64,000 nucleotides of DNA from Polytrichum commune (taxonomy: Eukaryota > Streptophyta > Polytrichopsida > Polytrichales > Polytrichaceae): the NCBI GenBank assembly GCA_950295325.1, contig OX485804.1, forward strand, positions 12,398,001 through 12,462,000, read 5' to 3'. The position numbers and the translations under genes are program-made. The notes beneath the pieces were generated by a model. It was not told the DNA's origin and made no database searches. It saw nothing but the letters and a program-made list of their open reading frames with translations. Positions within the stretch are counted from its first letter, which is position 1. Every line of letters starts with the position of its first letter. This document shows positions 11,144-22,680 of this stretch, piece after piece.

Positions 11144-13395
11144 TTAACATGACTCAAGAAGGTGCATGACCTCGGGGGGGCCACTCCCTTGTATATTTTG
11201 CATACACCTGCGATAATGACCTATTAAAATGGGGGCTATTTACCTATGAGAAAGGATTATAAGGGATGCTAATTTTTGAAATAATGGTAAATTGTTGTGA
11301 TTATTTGCACCCTATTGGTAATTATAATTTCTTGGATGGTTGATTTTATGGTACCCTATATTACTTATATGTAATTTTTTTCCCCTGATTGCCCCCATTC
11401 CTTAAAGTGTATGATACAGTAGAATTCTCGTTAGAAGCACGTGTACAGAGTAAGAGAAACAAACATTTACTAGGGTTTAGGGTTCAGTGTCACACTGAAG
11501 TCTGGGCAAAGCAAAACACTAAACAATAACAACAAAAGATTGCAATTACATGTCATTAAGCAACACGAGCCAACGAATAAAAGTTGTGTTGGATAACACA
11601 GTTAGAAACCTTGAGGTCTTATGGAACATGCCAGCCACATGTGTCTCAAAGTCACATTTACAAGGTTTGCAGAAGCCCTACAATTGATGCCTTGGTCTTC
11701 CAATCCTACACATTGGAGGAAAACCCCACGCCATGCAAGCAAAATCCACCTAAACTAGCTAGGCTACCATTTACACATGTGGGAGATATGAGGGTACTTG
11801 AACTGAAATGACTACTATTGATTTCAAGGTATACTAATGATCATTCAACCCTTTTTCCAAATTATATCTCCACATGTGTGAGATAGTACAAATTTAGCAG
11901 GTTTTATTTTTTATTTGAAATGAACTCACTCAATAAGTTTGCATCTACCTCATCTAAGGTGTAGATTTTGCTAGTTGATTCATACACTAGAGACACATTT
12001 GAGATAATAGCATCCACATCAACCCACACACAGTCACTCTCAACATACTTATATTTGTTGAGACCCGGTTGTTTTTTGAACCAATGGAGGTAAGCCATAG
12101 CAGTTGGGAAGAGCGTTTCTCTATTTCCGTTCTAGATTGCACGTTTCATCAAGTCAATGGGTTGCCAACAATTGCCCCACTTAGTACCAACCTTCACCCT
12201 TATCTTTTGAACCCTTCCTATATAGAACATGCCATATTTTGGTGGCAAAGTATTTAATTTTTGAAACTATCGTTTTTTCTCCATGCTATTTTATATGTAC
12301 CACTTAGGTAATTTAATCATGTTTTGTCAAATGCTATATTACATATAATCATGTTTCACAATCCCAGAGCACCCTATACTACATCTAATAATTTTACAAA
12401 TTTTACGCCAAATTTTTATACAAGACCCTATATTTTATCGCACGTAGTTCCTACGTAGTTCCTACGTTTTTCGCCAGTGCCCCCCCCCCCCCGAGTGCAT
12501 GACTTGGTTGTATGTGTATGTTGGAGCATGAATGGACTTGTCATTCTCAAAATCCACTTTGCAGAGAGATCTAAACACATAGTATAAGTGTTTGCAGTTC
12601 ACCCATTTTCCTTTTCTCCCCAAAGCTCATGACAACATTTTGGTGAGTCCAGACATGTGCATTGAGGGATATCACCAATTGTAATACGATGGATGTTGTC
12701 CTCCTTGGATATGATGTTAATGATCACTCTAGAACCCAGTGACATACGGTATGAACATAGTATATGTTCATGAGTCCGGCACTCTCCCATTTTTTTGGTG
12801 ATTTGTTGTGTGTGTTGCTGCATTTCTCACACTATCTTCAAATATCTAGAAGTTGAGTGGGCATCAAAATTTGCTTGCATGAGAAAATGCAACCAAGGAA
12901 TGGTAGACCTACCAAGGTTGTCAATAGCCTACAACGTGATGAAAGTGCCTCCCTCTATTGCAATTGGAATTCGGCGTCCTCAAGCACCAACACCTCTTCC
13001 TTCAAGAGATTTTGTACTTATTTTCACCAACCACATGTTGGGTCCTATAGGCCAGTCCAACACATATTTCTTCTTGCTACCAGTCACACAACACTTGATA
13101 CCGTAAGGGAAAAACCAAAATTCATACTCCACATTGTTGGTAGAGCGGAACCCCTTCTTCACTCCTTTGTATGTTGGAACATGGGTGCCATGTTTTCCGG
13201 TTCCATCTTTGACAGTGCATAATATCTTTGTATTGACCTGCAATGCCCAACATCTTTTGACAAAGTTGGGTGGCAATTTTTACAATGTGCTATTAGGAAG
13301 CGGGGCAATTGCATATTTCCATCCCAATGACAATTTATCTCTTCAATAGTAGAATGTCGTACATAAAATGAAATCATTTCATCGAGACTTACCAA
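11144..13395 (-). pseudogene. Decayed SWIM zinc-finger (MULE/FAR1-type) gene, interrupted by a transposon
   Basis: Minus-strand fragments in order carry GFRSTNNVEYEFWFFPYG (about 13140), then PQCTCLDS (about 12660), then after a frame change and a TGA stop GKWVNCKHLYYVFRSLCKVD (about 12605-12545). The CxC...CxH spacing and the CKHLYYVF context match the SWIM zinc finger of plant MULE-type transposases and their domesticated relatives. At 12503 the frame reads NQVMH and is broken by the element at 11171-12495. It resumes at 11170 as LLESC and then a TAA at 11144-11146. There are several frameshifts and stops upstream of the SWIM part. It may be a dead autonomous transposon or a dead domesticated gene. 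Confidence 0.6.
11171..12495 (+). mobile_element. Family B TIR element (1325 bp) inserted in the SWIM pseudogene
   Basis: Starts CTCGGGGGGG and ends CCCCCCCGAG. It is flanked by TGCATGAC on both sides (11163-11170 and 12496-12503); an adjacent G would make it 9 bp. The subterminal left sequence, with TTTTGCATACAC and GGGCTATTTACC, matches the complement of the right end of the 250-bp element at 60910-61159. The subterminal right sequence, CACTGGCGAAAA in complement, matches that element's left end. A 64-codon minus-strand frame at 11904-12098 and a 75-codon plus frame at 11584-11811 have no recognised domain. Confidence 0.8.
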
Positions 13396-14053
13396 AAAGA
13401 CTAAAGATGAAGTTTCAACAACGAAATGTCATCTTTCTTGTCTCCAAAACCCCATTGGGACATTTATTGATGTTTATTGGGTTAACATACCTTTTAGTTT
13501 TCACACCACAAAAACCTCATGATGGACAAGAGGTTGAGTTATGAATTTTACTAATCAGTATATAGTTGTAAGCATAAATACTTAGTGACATTTTGTTAAT
13601 TTTGGAGTTACATTATACAAGGATATTGAGCTTAATTTCCCCAAAAAATATTGTAAGGTGCACAACATTATGCAATGCTATCATGTAGATCCTCTTCCTA
13701 TAACTGGTAGTTGCCTAGAAAGCCTTTGTTCACTGGCCTTTATTCATGGCTCTGAAACAATTGTTGTGTTGTTGACCTGCCCAACAAGTGCGCCACCCCA
13801 CATGGCCCCCTAGCAACGGCCAAGATTATTATTACGATTTATCCAACAAACCATACCCTTGAATTCTTAATAAGTTTAAGAATTCTTAATAAGCAAATGC
13901 GGATTGATATACCAATTGTTGTTTCGTCCTTGCAGAATAAACAATGTTCAAGTGAGTACTCTTCATCTTGTAAGAGGGCCCAACATCATGCCCATGAACT
14001 TACCGACCCAGAATGCAACACCCTTTTGCTAAGTAATGTTATGTGTTGGACAA
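13396..14053. other. No gene recognised
   Basis: AT-rich sequence between the SWIM relic and a dispersed repeat. It includes a short direct repeat of AAGAATTCTTAATAAG at about 13860-13895. Confidence 0.3.
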
Positions 14054-14311
14054 GGTGGCTTAAACCCAAGGGTTTCACTTGGATCCCATGGGAACTTTGA
14101 GGTTAAGTTGCCTAAGATGAGAATAATATGTAGATGGGTGGCCTTCCTAGCACTTGATTTGTGATGCACCCTGGCACTTATGATCCACCCATTCCTAGTG
14201 GGGGTAAAAAGAGGCAATAGTTGTCAAGGCCCCCCTGATTCTTGCAATGTCTGTTTCGAGATTACATATAGATTTAGACCCAACTGGAAAATGAAGCAAC
14301 ACCATAACTCA
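14054..14311. repeat. Second copy of the dispersed repeat found at 5651-6790
   Basis: Contains the two halves of the 5.6-kb repeat joined without the 860-bp insert (TAGTGGGGGTAAAAAGAGGC near 14198). Its right edge is the target site of the family C element that starts at 14312. Confidence 0.6.
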
Positions 14312-14809
14312 GGGCCACTTCACACAGGCGACTGAGAGCCCGTGACCATTACACTTCAAGCACTCTCATTTGTGGAAAAGGCGGAGATGGTCCAAGTTCG
14401 CTTCACACTAAGCTTGAGTGACCAACGGAGTATGTGAATGCAAGATGGATGTAAAGTCTACAAGGATTCGTTCATGGCATCAAATGGATCATGTTTCATG
14501 GTCACTTGGACCATTTTCAAAAACCACCTCTTGGAGGTAGGCCTATCACAAAACCGGGAGACCATAGCACTCTGAACGCTCACAACTGTTGGTTTATTCT
14601 ATTTTATCATGCGTGAGGACCCGCATGAATAGAAATTCATTGAAATAGCATTTGGTTGAGGGCCCAATCACATACGACTTCACACTACACTTGAGGATTT
14701 GTCACCACACTACATGATTTGAAGGTGACTTTGGACGGCCTTTGGACGCTTTCTTTTGGGCTCTCACAATTTCCTGGTCATGGCCCTTGGCTCGCATGTG
14801 AAGTGGCCC
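14312..14809 (+). mobile_element. Family C MITE, PIF/Harbinger-like, intact (498 bp)
   Basis: Ends are GGGCCACTTCACA and its complement, with inverted similarity extending about 45 bp (GAGAGCCCGTGACCA against the complement of TGGTCATGGCCCTTGGCTC). TCA flanks both sides (14309-14311, 14810-14812), a 3-bp duplication as in PIF/Harbinger and Tourist elements. There is no coding capacity. Confidence 0.8.
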
Positions 14810-15408
14810 TCACACTACACATAATAGGATATTTAGTGTTTGATACACTAAATACGAACACATACACTAAATATCAATAACCCTATGAAAGTAAGTAACA
14901 TTAAATGTAAAATCAAACATTAAATATCAAACATAATAATATGTGGAAGTTATATGTTAGACTTTAATGTTAGTAAAAATATGAAAAAGGATATAATAAG
15001 GGAGGTGGCAGTAGGGAATGTAGCGGTGTAACACTAATTGTCAAAGAATTGAAAATTAGTGTTGAAAAAATATCTTATTTAATGTATTGGCAACATTAAA
15101 GTCGTCTTTCTTTCTTTCTTTCTTTCTTTCTTGTTACGTCCTAACTTGTTCGACACAAGTAAAATGGACTATGGAAAATTCTTTGCCAAGTGTCAACATT
15201 CACAGGTTGACTCCCATGGGAATAACCTCTCAGCACCCAAACAAAACTCTATGTTGGGTAAGCTTATCCATAGAGCCTCCAGCCTAGCTCACAGCTTTGG
15301 CTCAGGTTCTTGAATGCAGAAAGGCAGACATGCATGTAATCTTCTCAGATTATTTGTCCAGTGATATTGAATATGAAAAGGTTCCTGCGTTGGGGCCATG
15401 ATGATAAC

Positions 15409-15640
15409 CAGTGATCGGGAAGATTTTTGGGCATACTAATCGGTTGAGATCCTAGTGTTTGCAAGTCCAACCGGTTACATGTTGACATCCTCTAGTTTTC
15501 CTTTGTTAAATTCGGGTATAATCTTTCTTAAATTCCTCTAAAATGATCAGTAATTTTCCTGCAGTCTTGAACTTCAATCGGTTATTTCTCAAACTCAATT
15601 GGTTCATTTGTAACTAACTGTCGGTTCACCCCAATCATAG
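15409..15640 (+). mobile_element. Family A MITE, hAT-like (232 bp)
   Basis: Starts CAGTGATCGGGAAG and ends with ACCCCAATCATAG. A perfect 8-bp target duplication ATGATAAC lies at 15401-15408 and 15641-15648. CA...TG-type ends and an 8-bp duplication are the hAT pattern. The interior carries the repeated motif CCGGTT or AATCGGTT and TTATTTCTCAAACTCAA. It is non-coding. Confidence 0.85.
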
Positions 15641-15661
15641 ATGATAACCAACCTTATTACT

Positions 15662-15690
15662 TGTTTGAAGAGAGAGAGAGAGAGAGAAGG
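15662..15690. repeat. GA microsatellite between two family A copies
   Basis: A short (GA)n run near 15670-15688 lies between the oppositely oriented family A elements. Confidence 0.7.
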
Positions 15691-15702
15691 TTTGGCTATG
15701 TG

Positions 15703-15934
15703 CAATGATTGGGGAGAACCGGTAGTGAGTTACAGATGAACTGGTTGAGTTTGAGAAATAATAGGTTGAAATTCAAGACTGCAAGAAAATTACCGATTGT
15801 TTTAGAGGAATTCAAGGAAGAATATACCTGAATTTAATAAAGGAAAACCAGAGGATGTCAACATGTAACCGGTTGGACTTGTAAACACTAGTATCTCAAC
15901 CGATTAGTATGCCCAAAAATCTCCCCGATCATTG
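15703..15934 (-). mobile_element. Family A MITE, inverted neighbour copy
   Basis: Reads CAATGATTGGGGAG...CTCCCCGATCATTG. It is the reverse orientation of 15409-15640, so the pair could fold into a stem of more than 200 bp. Flanks GCTATGTG and GCTACATG agree at six of eight positions, suggesting an independent insertion rather than one foldback unit. Confidence 0.78.
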
Positions 15935-16099
15935 GCTACATGTTGAGTTCAAAAGCAGTCGAGGTGATGAGTTTTTTTTGTGGAGTGTAAGGTGATTACA
16001 TTTACATGACTCAAAAAAGGGAGTATTTGGTGATTTCACTTAACCTTATTGTTAATTTGGGTGGCGACTTCTAATTATACGTGGAAGGAATCCAACGTA

Positions 16100-16249
16100 A
16101 CATTACTCAGCACCTACTGTTTGTTCAGTGGGCCCTCGGAATATAACAGTCGGATGCTCGGAAAGTTGAGTCTCTTGCTCAACTTTTCGAGCATTAGATT
16201 GTTATATTATGAGGGCCCACTTGAAAAATAGTGAGTGCTGAGTAATTGT
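16100..16249. mobile_element. 150-bp hairpin element flanked by TA
   Basis: Left arm CAGTGGGCCCTC...GGAAAGTTGAG pairs with right arm CTCAACTTTTCGAGC...GAGGGCCCACT around a loop TCTCTTG. The arms are about 70 bp, with outer ends ACATTACTCAGCAC and GTGCTGAGTAATTGT. TA flanks both ends (16098-16099, 16250-16251), as in Stowaway/mariner-type MITEs. It is small enough to resemble a microRNA precursor. Confidence 0.65.
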
Positions 16250-16839
16250 TATGAAGGCTACATGTCTGTTTTGGTAAGATGAACAATGGCTCCACATCTA
16301 AAATATTAAGTGGTCCCATATTTATATTCATTGCCTACAAGTGGCCACACACATCACAGACTAAGGGGGAAGTTGGCTACGTATTGATATTGGCTACACT
16401 AGAAAAATTACACTAGCCCCTTAAACCTCTAGAGGCTTTCAAGTTCAACTAGTTTGCAAATGTATGAGAGGATCAACATGCACAAATCATATGTTCAAGG
16501 CACTTAGCAACATCTTAGGCCAACAAGTGTTGCACCAACCCTTTTATATACCAAAGTACACCAAAAATTGAACCAATTTGCACACATATAAGATGATTGA
16601 CATTGAAGCATTATCCACTTGAAGTACCTAATGCATTTCTACACCCAAAAAGATTGAACCAACCCACTTAAATAAGAGAATACATCTAAAATGAACATCA
16701 TTGCTTTAAAATGCCACTCTTACAACCACACATACAAGTATGAATATGTAGGGAGGGAGGTTGGCACCTTCAAGCACCACTAGTACGTTCCACTTCGAAA
16801 CTTGAAATTTAACTTCCAAAGTTCTTAAACTCCACTACA

Positions 16840-17590
16840 ATCCAAAGATGGCGCCACTAATTGCCATTGAGGTAGAGGGTGCTTAAACCAACACTTTAAG
16901 CTATTGCACATACATATGGCTACATGGTTGATATAAAAAAATCATATTAGCCTTTGTTCTAAACATAGGTATAAAGAAAGAAAAAATATTTCTAGCCTCA
17001 ATTAGATATTTGATGAATATTCAAAGTCAAAACCACTAGCTTCCTTAAACCAATACATAGGCCCCATGTATGATGACCTTGGATATGATGAGGACCCCCA
17101 CCTTCAGTGCCTAGAACCAACACAACATAGTTGGGTACTAGACCCAAGCTAGATCAAAAGACCAACTAGTAACGATGCACAAAGCCACATGGCCACCTCC
17201 ATGATCTCACCTAGTTCGCTTGCAAAACCATCACCTTGCATCATGGGTACCAACCCCCTTTGTGCTTTGTGGGCCTACCTCCATGACTTTGTGAATAGAA
17301 TGGCTATAACCCCCCCCCCCCCCCTTCTTGTAGTGTATAAAATGGCTAGAATAGGCATTGAGAAGCCACCCTAAGCCCACCTTGAACCAACCTGGGATAG
17401 AGTGGAGCCCGTTACCCACCCCACATGGAGGTAGTGGAGGCCGCTATGAGGGGGCGCCACTAATAGCACCTAAAAGCATCACTGCGTGGGCCCATACACT
17501 TATACACCCTGGGGAATGCTTCAAGGTAGTAGAGTGTTGGTGATTGGGAGGCGTTTATAAGTGTTGGTTTTGGGTGGGATGTTGGGTTTA
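16840..17590 (+). repeat. Long dispersed repeat, copy 1
   Basis: Matches the reverse complement of about 23740-24550 over its length. Shared anchors include AGAGGGTGCTTAAAC, GGGTACTAGA, ATGGAGGTAGTG and TCTAGAATAGGC-type blocks. It contains a C15 run near 17308-17322. There are no recognisable TIRs or coding domains. Confidence 0.6.
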
Positions 17591-19022
17591 GCACCCTCAA
17601 CCTTACATGAATAAAGAGGCTACAAAGTATAAGCTAAGAGAGTAAGAGGGTGGTGACCATAGGGGTGGAGAATGGACGTGAGCCCTTGGATGGGAAGATT
17701 GACTCCATCCACGGCTCATAGTGGAGTTCATCGGCCAATCCCAATTAATGAAGCTTAGTGGTGGATCATGGGTTTTGAGCAAATCCACTCCACCCATGTG
17801 AAGTTAGTTGACGCCACCTCTTACCCACAAAGAGTGGAGGTGGCACTTTAAAAGCCAAAAATCTATTTTTTCTTGAGATGTGTGTGCAAATCAATACACT
17901 CCACCATAGAAAAGTGGCTACTAGTAGCCAACAATAAAAGGGTTGGCCATAACATTCATAAGCAGCTAAGGTAGCAACGCCTTAAACCAAGAAATTATGT
18001 TATTTGGCACACATGTAGTAGCCGTATGAACTGATTTTTAATGGTTTTTAAATCCTAGGTTGAAAGCAAGAGACCAGGTGTATTGCAAGGGGGTTTTCTT
18101 TCCCCCCAATATTGAAATAAATAATCTTTATTGAAGGGAAAATTATGTTGTCTCCTTTGGTTGTGATATAGTTTGCCTTATAACCAATAACTAAAGCACT
18201 ACATACTGATAATGACTGTATTCAAATGCAAGTTTTTGTGAACTTGGAAGATGGAGTTGCAAAGTATGTGAAACCAATACCATATTGACCCTATGCTAGA
18301 ATATTATGGCCCCAAAATTGTCAATTACAATATCCTTAATAAAAACACGACTATGTTGAAAAGTAGTCATGACCTTATTCCAAAAACAAGTGCCGCCCTA
18401 AGTTGCAGCTTCATGCACCAATAAGTGATAGTGAGTGGCATTAATACAACCACATTGACAAAAAGAAATCCACAACAATGGGTCTTGCCCACTTCGGTTG
18501 TTGGGATATTCTAGATTTTGGTTTTGGGGGTTGTCTTGGTTCACAATGCTCCTACCTTAGATGATGGTCTCTTTCCAAAGAAAGAGGTTGCGATGAAAGT
18601 AATTTGATAACTTATAGTTGCTTGTCAAAACCTCTACATGTCACAACTTGAGTGCTCCCCATGAATATGGAATCCATGAATATGAATTAAAGGAAAAATT
18701 ATGCTTGCTTGATACTTGGTCCCACACAACGCATCCAAAAAGATCAGTGATGTTAAGGCCCTTGAGAGGGCTCGTGGTCTAAATTGAAAACCACTACAAG
18801 TATCTCTCAAATGTTCCTCTGTGTGCATGCTAATTATTCTTGCTCAAGGTTTGTTGTTGTAAGGTAGATGTCCATGATTTGTTGTTTGATCCTGAATGGA
18901 CATTTATTTTGATTGAGTGATGTATGGTTGAGTGTGAACCTAAGGACAATTTTTTTCTTAAAATAAATAAATAAAATTATAGTATAATGAGATTGAACTA
19001 CATATCCAATATTTGTTAAGCA
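17591..19022. other. No gene recognised
   Basis: AT-rich spacer between dispersed repeats. Short open frames have no domain resemblance. Confidence 0.3.
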
Positions 19023-19030
19023 TTCTAAAC

Positions 19031-19440
19031 CACGGGGAGGACACTTCATTGTCAAGTTGACACCACGTGCGGACAAAGTTTGCTACCCCTATATTACATG
19101 CCATATATAATTTTAAAATTTATGATATTTTTTCTACATATGCATAACCATTGATAGTATCTTTTTTATATATTTTTTGAAATTTTTAGTCATCTTTATT
19201 TTTTTAGTAATTGTTTTAGTTCAATTCTGTGTCATTCTAGTTAGAAACGGTATGTTTTATGAAAAAAACAAATCATCAAATTTAGTTACCACTTTTAACT
19301 ATGTCATAGGTACTATGTATATCTACTCATGAAAAAAATTTGATAAAATTTTGACCCATTTTGGTGGTGCAACTTACCAAAAGAAGATTTTTTTTGGTCG
19401 CACGTGGTGTTCAACTTGACAATGGAGTGATCTACCCGTG
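19031..19440. mobile_element. Family G hAT-like MITE (410 bp)
   Basis: Ends CACGGGGAGGACACTTCATT and, in complement, CACGGGTAGATCACTCCATT, both running into TGTCAAGTTGA and CACCACGTGCG. The inverted repeat is about 45 bp. A perfect 8-bp duplication TTCTAAAC lies at 19023-19030 and 19441-19448. The interior is AT-rich and non-coding. This is the only copy in the window. Confidence 0.82.
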
Positions 19441-20310
19441 TTCTAAACGCAATAAATAACATGATTGAAGGGGGACTATATGATTATTCAATAACTTAGA
19501 GAATCTTCACTTTGACAATGAATAGGAAAATCATAGTGATGAGCTCCAGAAATTATGAGAAAGTAATCTAAAGAGACCCATTGGATTTGCCATCATCTTA
19601 CCTTGATTGCATGTGTCATGTCCTACAAAAAGGTTGTGCAAAGAAAAAGTTTCCATTTAAGACCTACTTACTTTACGCATCTTCATCATGTGCATACTAG
19701 ACTTTGAAAGTATAAGATATGCAACCCTATTATGGCCACTTTGAACTCCACACAACCTCGGCAACGAAACTCATTATGCAGGTTGGATTTTATTTATTTA
19801 TTTATTATTATTTTTTCTTCCTTCAAAAAGTTGCGTACACGTTTTATTAAAATAAAAGCTTGACAAATATTTTTACAGTGTTGACCACTTTGTGAGTGGG
19901 AGTGAATGTCTATTGGGGGTGGTTCAAAACACGTGCATACATTCCCTCCCAATAGTTGGTTACCGAATAGATATTTATTTATATATATATAATTATTAAA
20001 TATTTTTCTATAAAGCCCAAGTAGTTGGATGGTTTGCCCTAAGATACATGTGTTAGAAACAAACTCATATATATTATTAGCTATAAAAGCAATTTGACGC
20101 ATCAAAAATTGATCAATTTTCTCATAGAGAGATGCTTTTAAACTCTTCTATGCAAGAACAACAAGAATTTTTTGAACTATATCCAATTAAAACACTTCAT
20201 GTTGCATTCGAATGCATTAGAAGTATCCAAAAACTGTATCATATACTTGTTAACAATGAACATGGGAGTTGCCTAGCTGGTCATGGTTTTATCACCATGT
20301 AAACACCTTA

Positions 20311-21070
20311 GGGGTTGTTTACACCATGGACCATGAAGTCATCCCAAGGCCTTGTGAAATTTATGATTGGTTGTTGAACTCGTCCATGGACCACATCGGT
20401 TTACACCAAGGAAAAAAATGTCATAGTGATCATGAAGCTCGGGGTCCCCAAAAGACATAATTTAAGGCCTACATTATCCGTTGACATGGTCCAACGGGTT
20501 TTGCGATGGGGAGGCAAACGAGGCGCTCTAGTACAAAAAGGCAAGAGCCCACGGTAGAGAAATGTTATTATAAAAATAATTCAATGAAATCTTTTTCGGG
20601 GAAGAGAAGATGAAGACAAGAGAAGACAAGAGAATGATCAACCATTTTTTATCAAAAAAAATAAAAATCAATCAAAACTACCCTTTTTGGGACATATATT
20701 AAAAAATAAAATCAACACATTCACTTTTGGGTGCATGGTCATTCCTGACTGGGGTGAACCAACCTGTACACTGGTTCCTTGGAGGCAAGGGTTTAGGCAT
20801 CCAACAAGGAACAAGTGTATGGGTTGGTTCACCCAAATCATGTTGGTTGGGCTAAACCAACCCGTACACTGGTTCCTTGGAGGCAAGGGTTTAGGCATCC
20901 AACAAGGAAAGAGTGTATGGGTTGGTTCGCCCAAACCGATCATTTTTCTTGGTCCACATTCGGTTTACACCTAGTTAGGGGGGCCAAAGGCTTTGTAAAT
21001 TGATTTTCTAAGAAACCGGATCATGGGAAAAGGCCATCATCTTGCTTGGTCCCATGGTGTAAACCGGCCC
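20311..21070. mobile_element. Family F element, PIF/Harbinger-like (760 bp)
   Basis: Left end GGGGTTGTTTACACCATGG; right end in complement GGGCCGGTTTACACCATGG. TTA duplication at 20308-20310 and 21071-21073. Inside, a roughly 97-bp unit is tandemly repeated at about 20752-20938, and each unit is itself bounded by inverted GGTTGGTTCACCC or GGGTGAACCAACC. Frames within it are repeats, not genes. Confidence 0.75.
20752..20938. repeat. 97-bp direct repeat within family F element
   Basis: CACTGGTTCCTTGGAGGCAA and GGTTTAGGCATCCAACAAGG occur twice in the same order, almost unchanged. The high identity suggests a recent duplication. Confidence 0.8.
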
Positions 21071-21361
21071 TTAGTGTTGGTGTTGCTCAACTGCAAGGTT
21101 CTGGCCTCCAAGTCCCACTTACAGCCGCATGTGAACAGTTGAGCTCTGACATAACAAGTTCACACTAACTTAATTAGTGGAGTTATGACACCCCCTCCCT
21201 CCCTCCACCTGCTGCCATGCGTCAACTACCTTATTCCCATTTTGCAACTGACAGACGTGGTCTCAAATTCAATGCAACTCCTCAAGTACTATCCCAATCC
21301 GAACATGCATCTGGACAACCAAGTTAACGTTAGTAGTAGTGGTTAGCAAGGTATGTTAGTC

Positions 21362-21885
21362 CGACACCGTGTGCGGTGTTTAGTGTCACCTACACTATTT
21401 GCAAAGGGCCTAACCTTCATGCCTAGAGGTCTCAAAGTGCCACGTTCACTAAATCGCCGATATGATATTGCTCGTCAACATCAATACCTTTTTTAAAGTA
21501 AAAAATTATGTACGTTATGGCATTGGGGGTACAGCTTGTTGGGGTGCTTGAGATGATAGTTTTGCGTTTCAGTGTACAAGAGGAGAACGTTTATTGAGCG
21601 TACCGATGGTAGGTGTCATGTGTTTACATTTTGATATGCAAGAGGTAGGTATTCTTGGGCATGTTAACGTCAAGTGTCATTTGTGTACACTTTAATCAAC
21701 TCGTAGACCATTGTGTAGTATACGGATACACCTCGCAACACTATTGAACATCCTCATGCTGAGATATTAGTAAGCACAATTAGACGCCAAGTGTCACGAG
21801 GTGACACTAATGGGGATGTTGTTGGTCGTTAGTGTAAACTACACTAAATATGATATTTAGTGTCATACGGTGTTTTTATGTCACT
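21362..21885 (+). repeat. Dispersed element, copy 1 (related to 43365-43965)
   Basis: Near its ends are ACACCGTGTGCGGTGTTTAG and the complement-like TTTAGTGTCATACGGTGT, a candidate TIR. The interior shares GAGATGATAGTTTTG, TGTCATGTGTTTACATTTTG and CATTTGTGTACACTTTA with the 43.4-kb copy, at clearly reduced identity. Confidence 0.5.
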
Positions 21886-22149
21886 ATGGCATCTTTTCGG
21901 ATGATGCTTCTTATGAATAAGTGAACAAATGATGGCATAGATGCTGGATGAGTCCATCTATTCGCCAAATCCCTACCTTCTCTTGTCGGCAACTATTGAT
22001 GGAACATTGTCGTGAATGATTGAAATTTGGATGAAAAATTCACTTGGTAAGTGACAGTAATTGCAACACTATACATCTATAATCCCCCGAAAAATTTAAA
22101 AGGGAACGACAAGTAATGTTGGGTTAGCATTTAGTGTTGGTGACACTAA

Positions 22150-22650
22150 GGGCCACTTCACACACGAGCCAAGAGCCGTGACCATGAAATTGCGAGAGTC
22201 CAAAAGAGAGTATCCAAAGGCTGTCCCAAGACACCTCCAAAACCATGTAGTGTGGTCACGGACCCTCAAGTGTAGTGTGAAATCATATGTTACCAGCCCT
22301 CAACCAAATGTTATTTCAACGAATATCTATTCATGCGGGTCCTCACGCATGATAAAATAGAATAAACCAACGGTTGTGAGCGTTCGGAGTGCCATGGTCT
22401 CCTGGTTTTGCATTAGGCCTACCTCCTCCAAGAGGTGGTTTTTGAAAATAGTTCAAGTAATCATGAAACATGATCCATTCGATGCCATGGAGGAATCCAT
22501 GTAGACTTTACATCCATCTTGCATTCATATACTCCGTTGGTCCCTCAAGCGCAGTGCGAAGTGAACTTGGATGGGCTCTGTCTTTTCCTCCAATGAGAGT
22601 GCTTGAAGTGTACTGGTCACATGCTCTCAGTCTCATGTGTGATGTGGCCC
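22150..22650 (-). mobile_element. Family C MITE, intact (501 bp)
   Basis: Ends GGGCCACTTCACAC and GATGTGGCCC. TAA flanks both sides (22147-22149, 22651-22653). Inverted relative to 14312-14809, sharing CATGCGGGTCCTCACGCATG and AGAGGTGGTTTTTGA blocks. Confidence 0.8.
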
Positions 22651-22680
22651 TAACTATACCCGCAGTTTACAATGAATATT

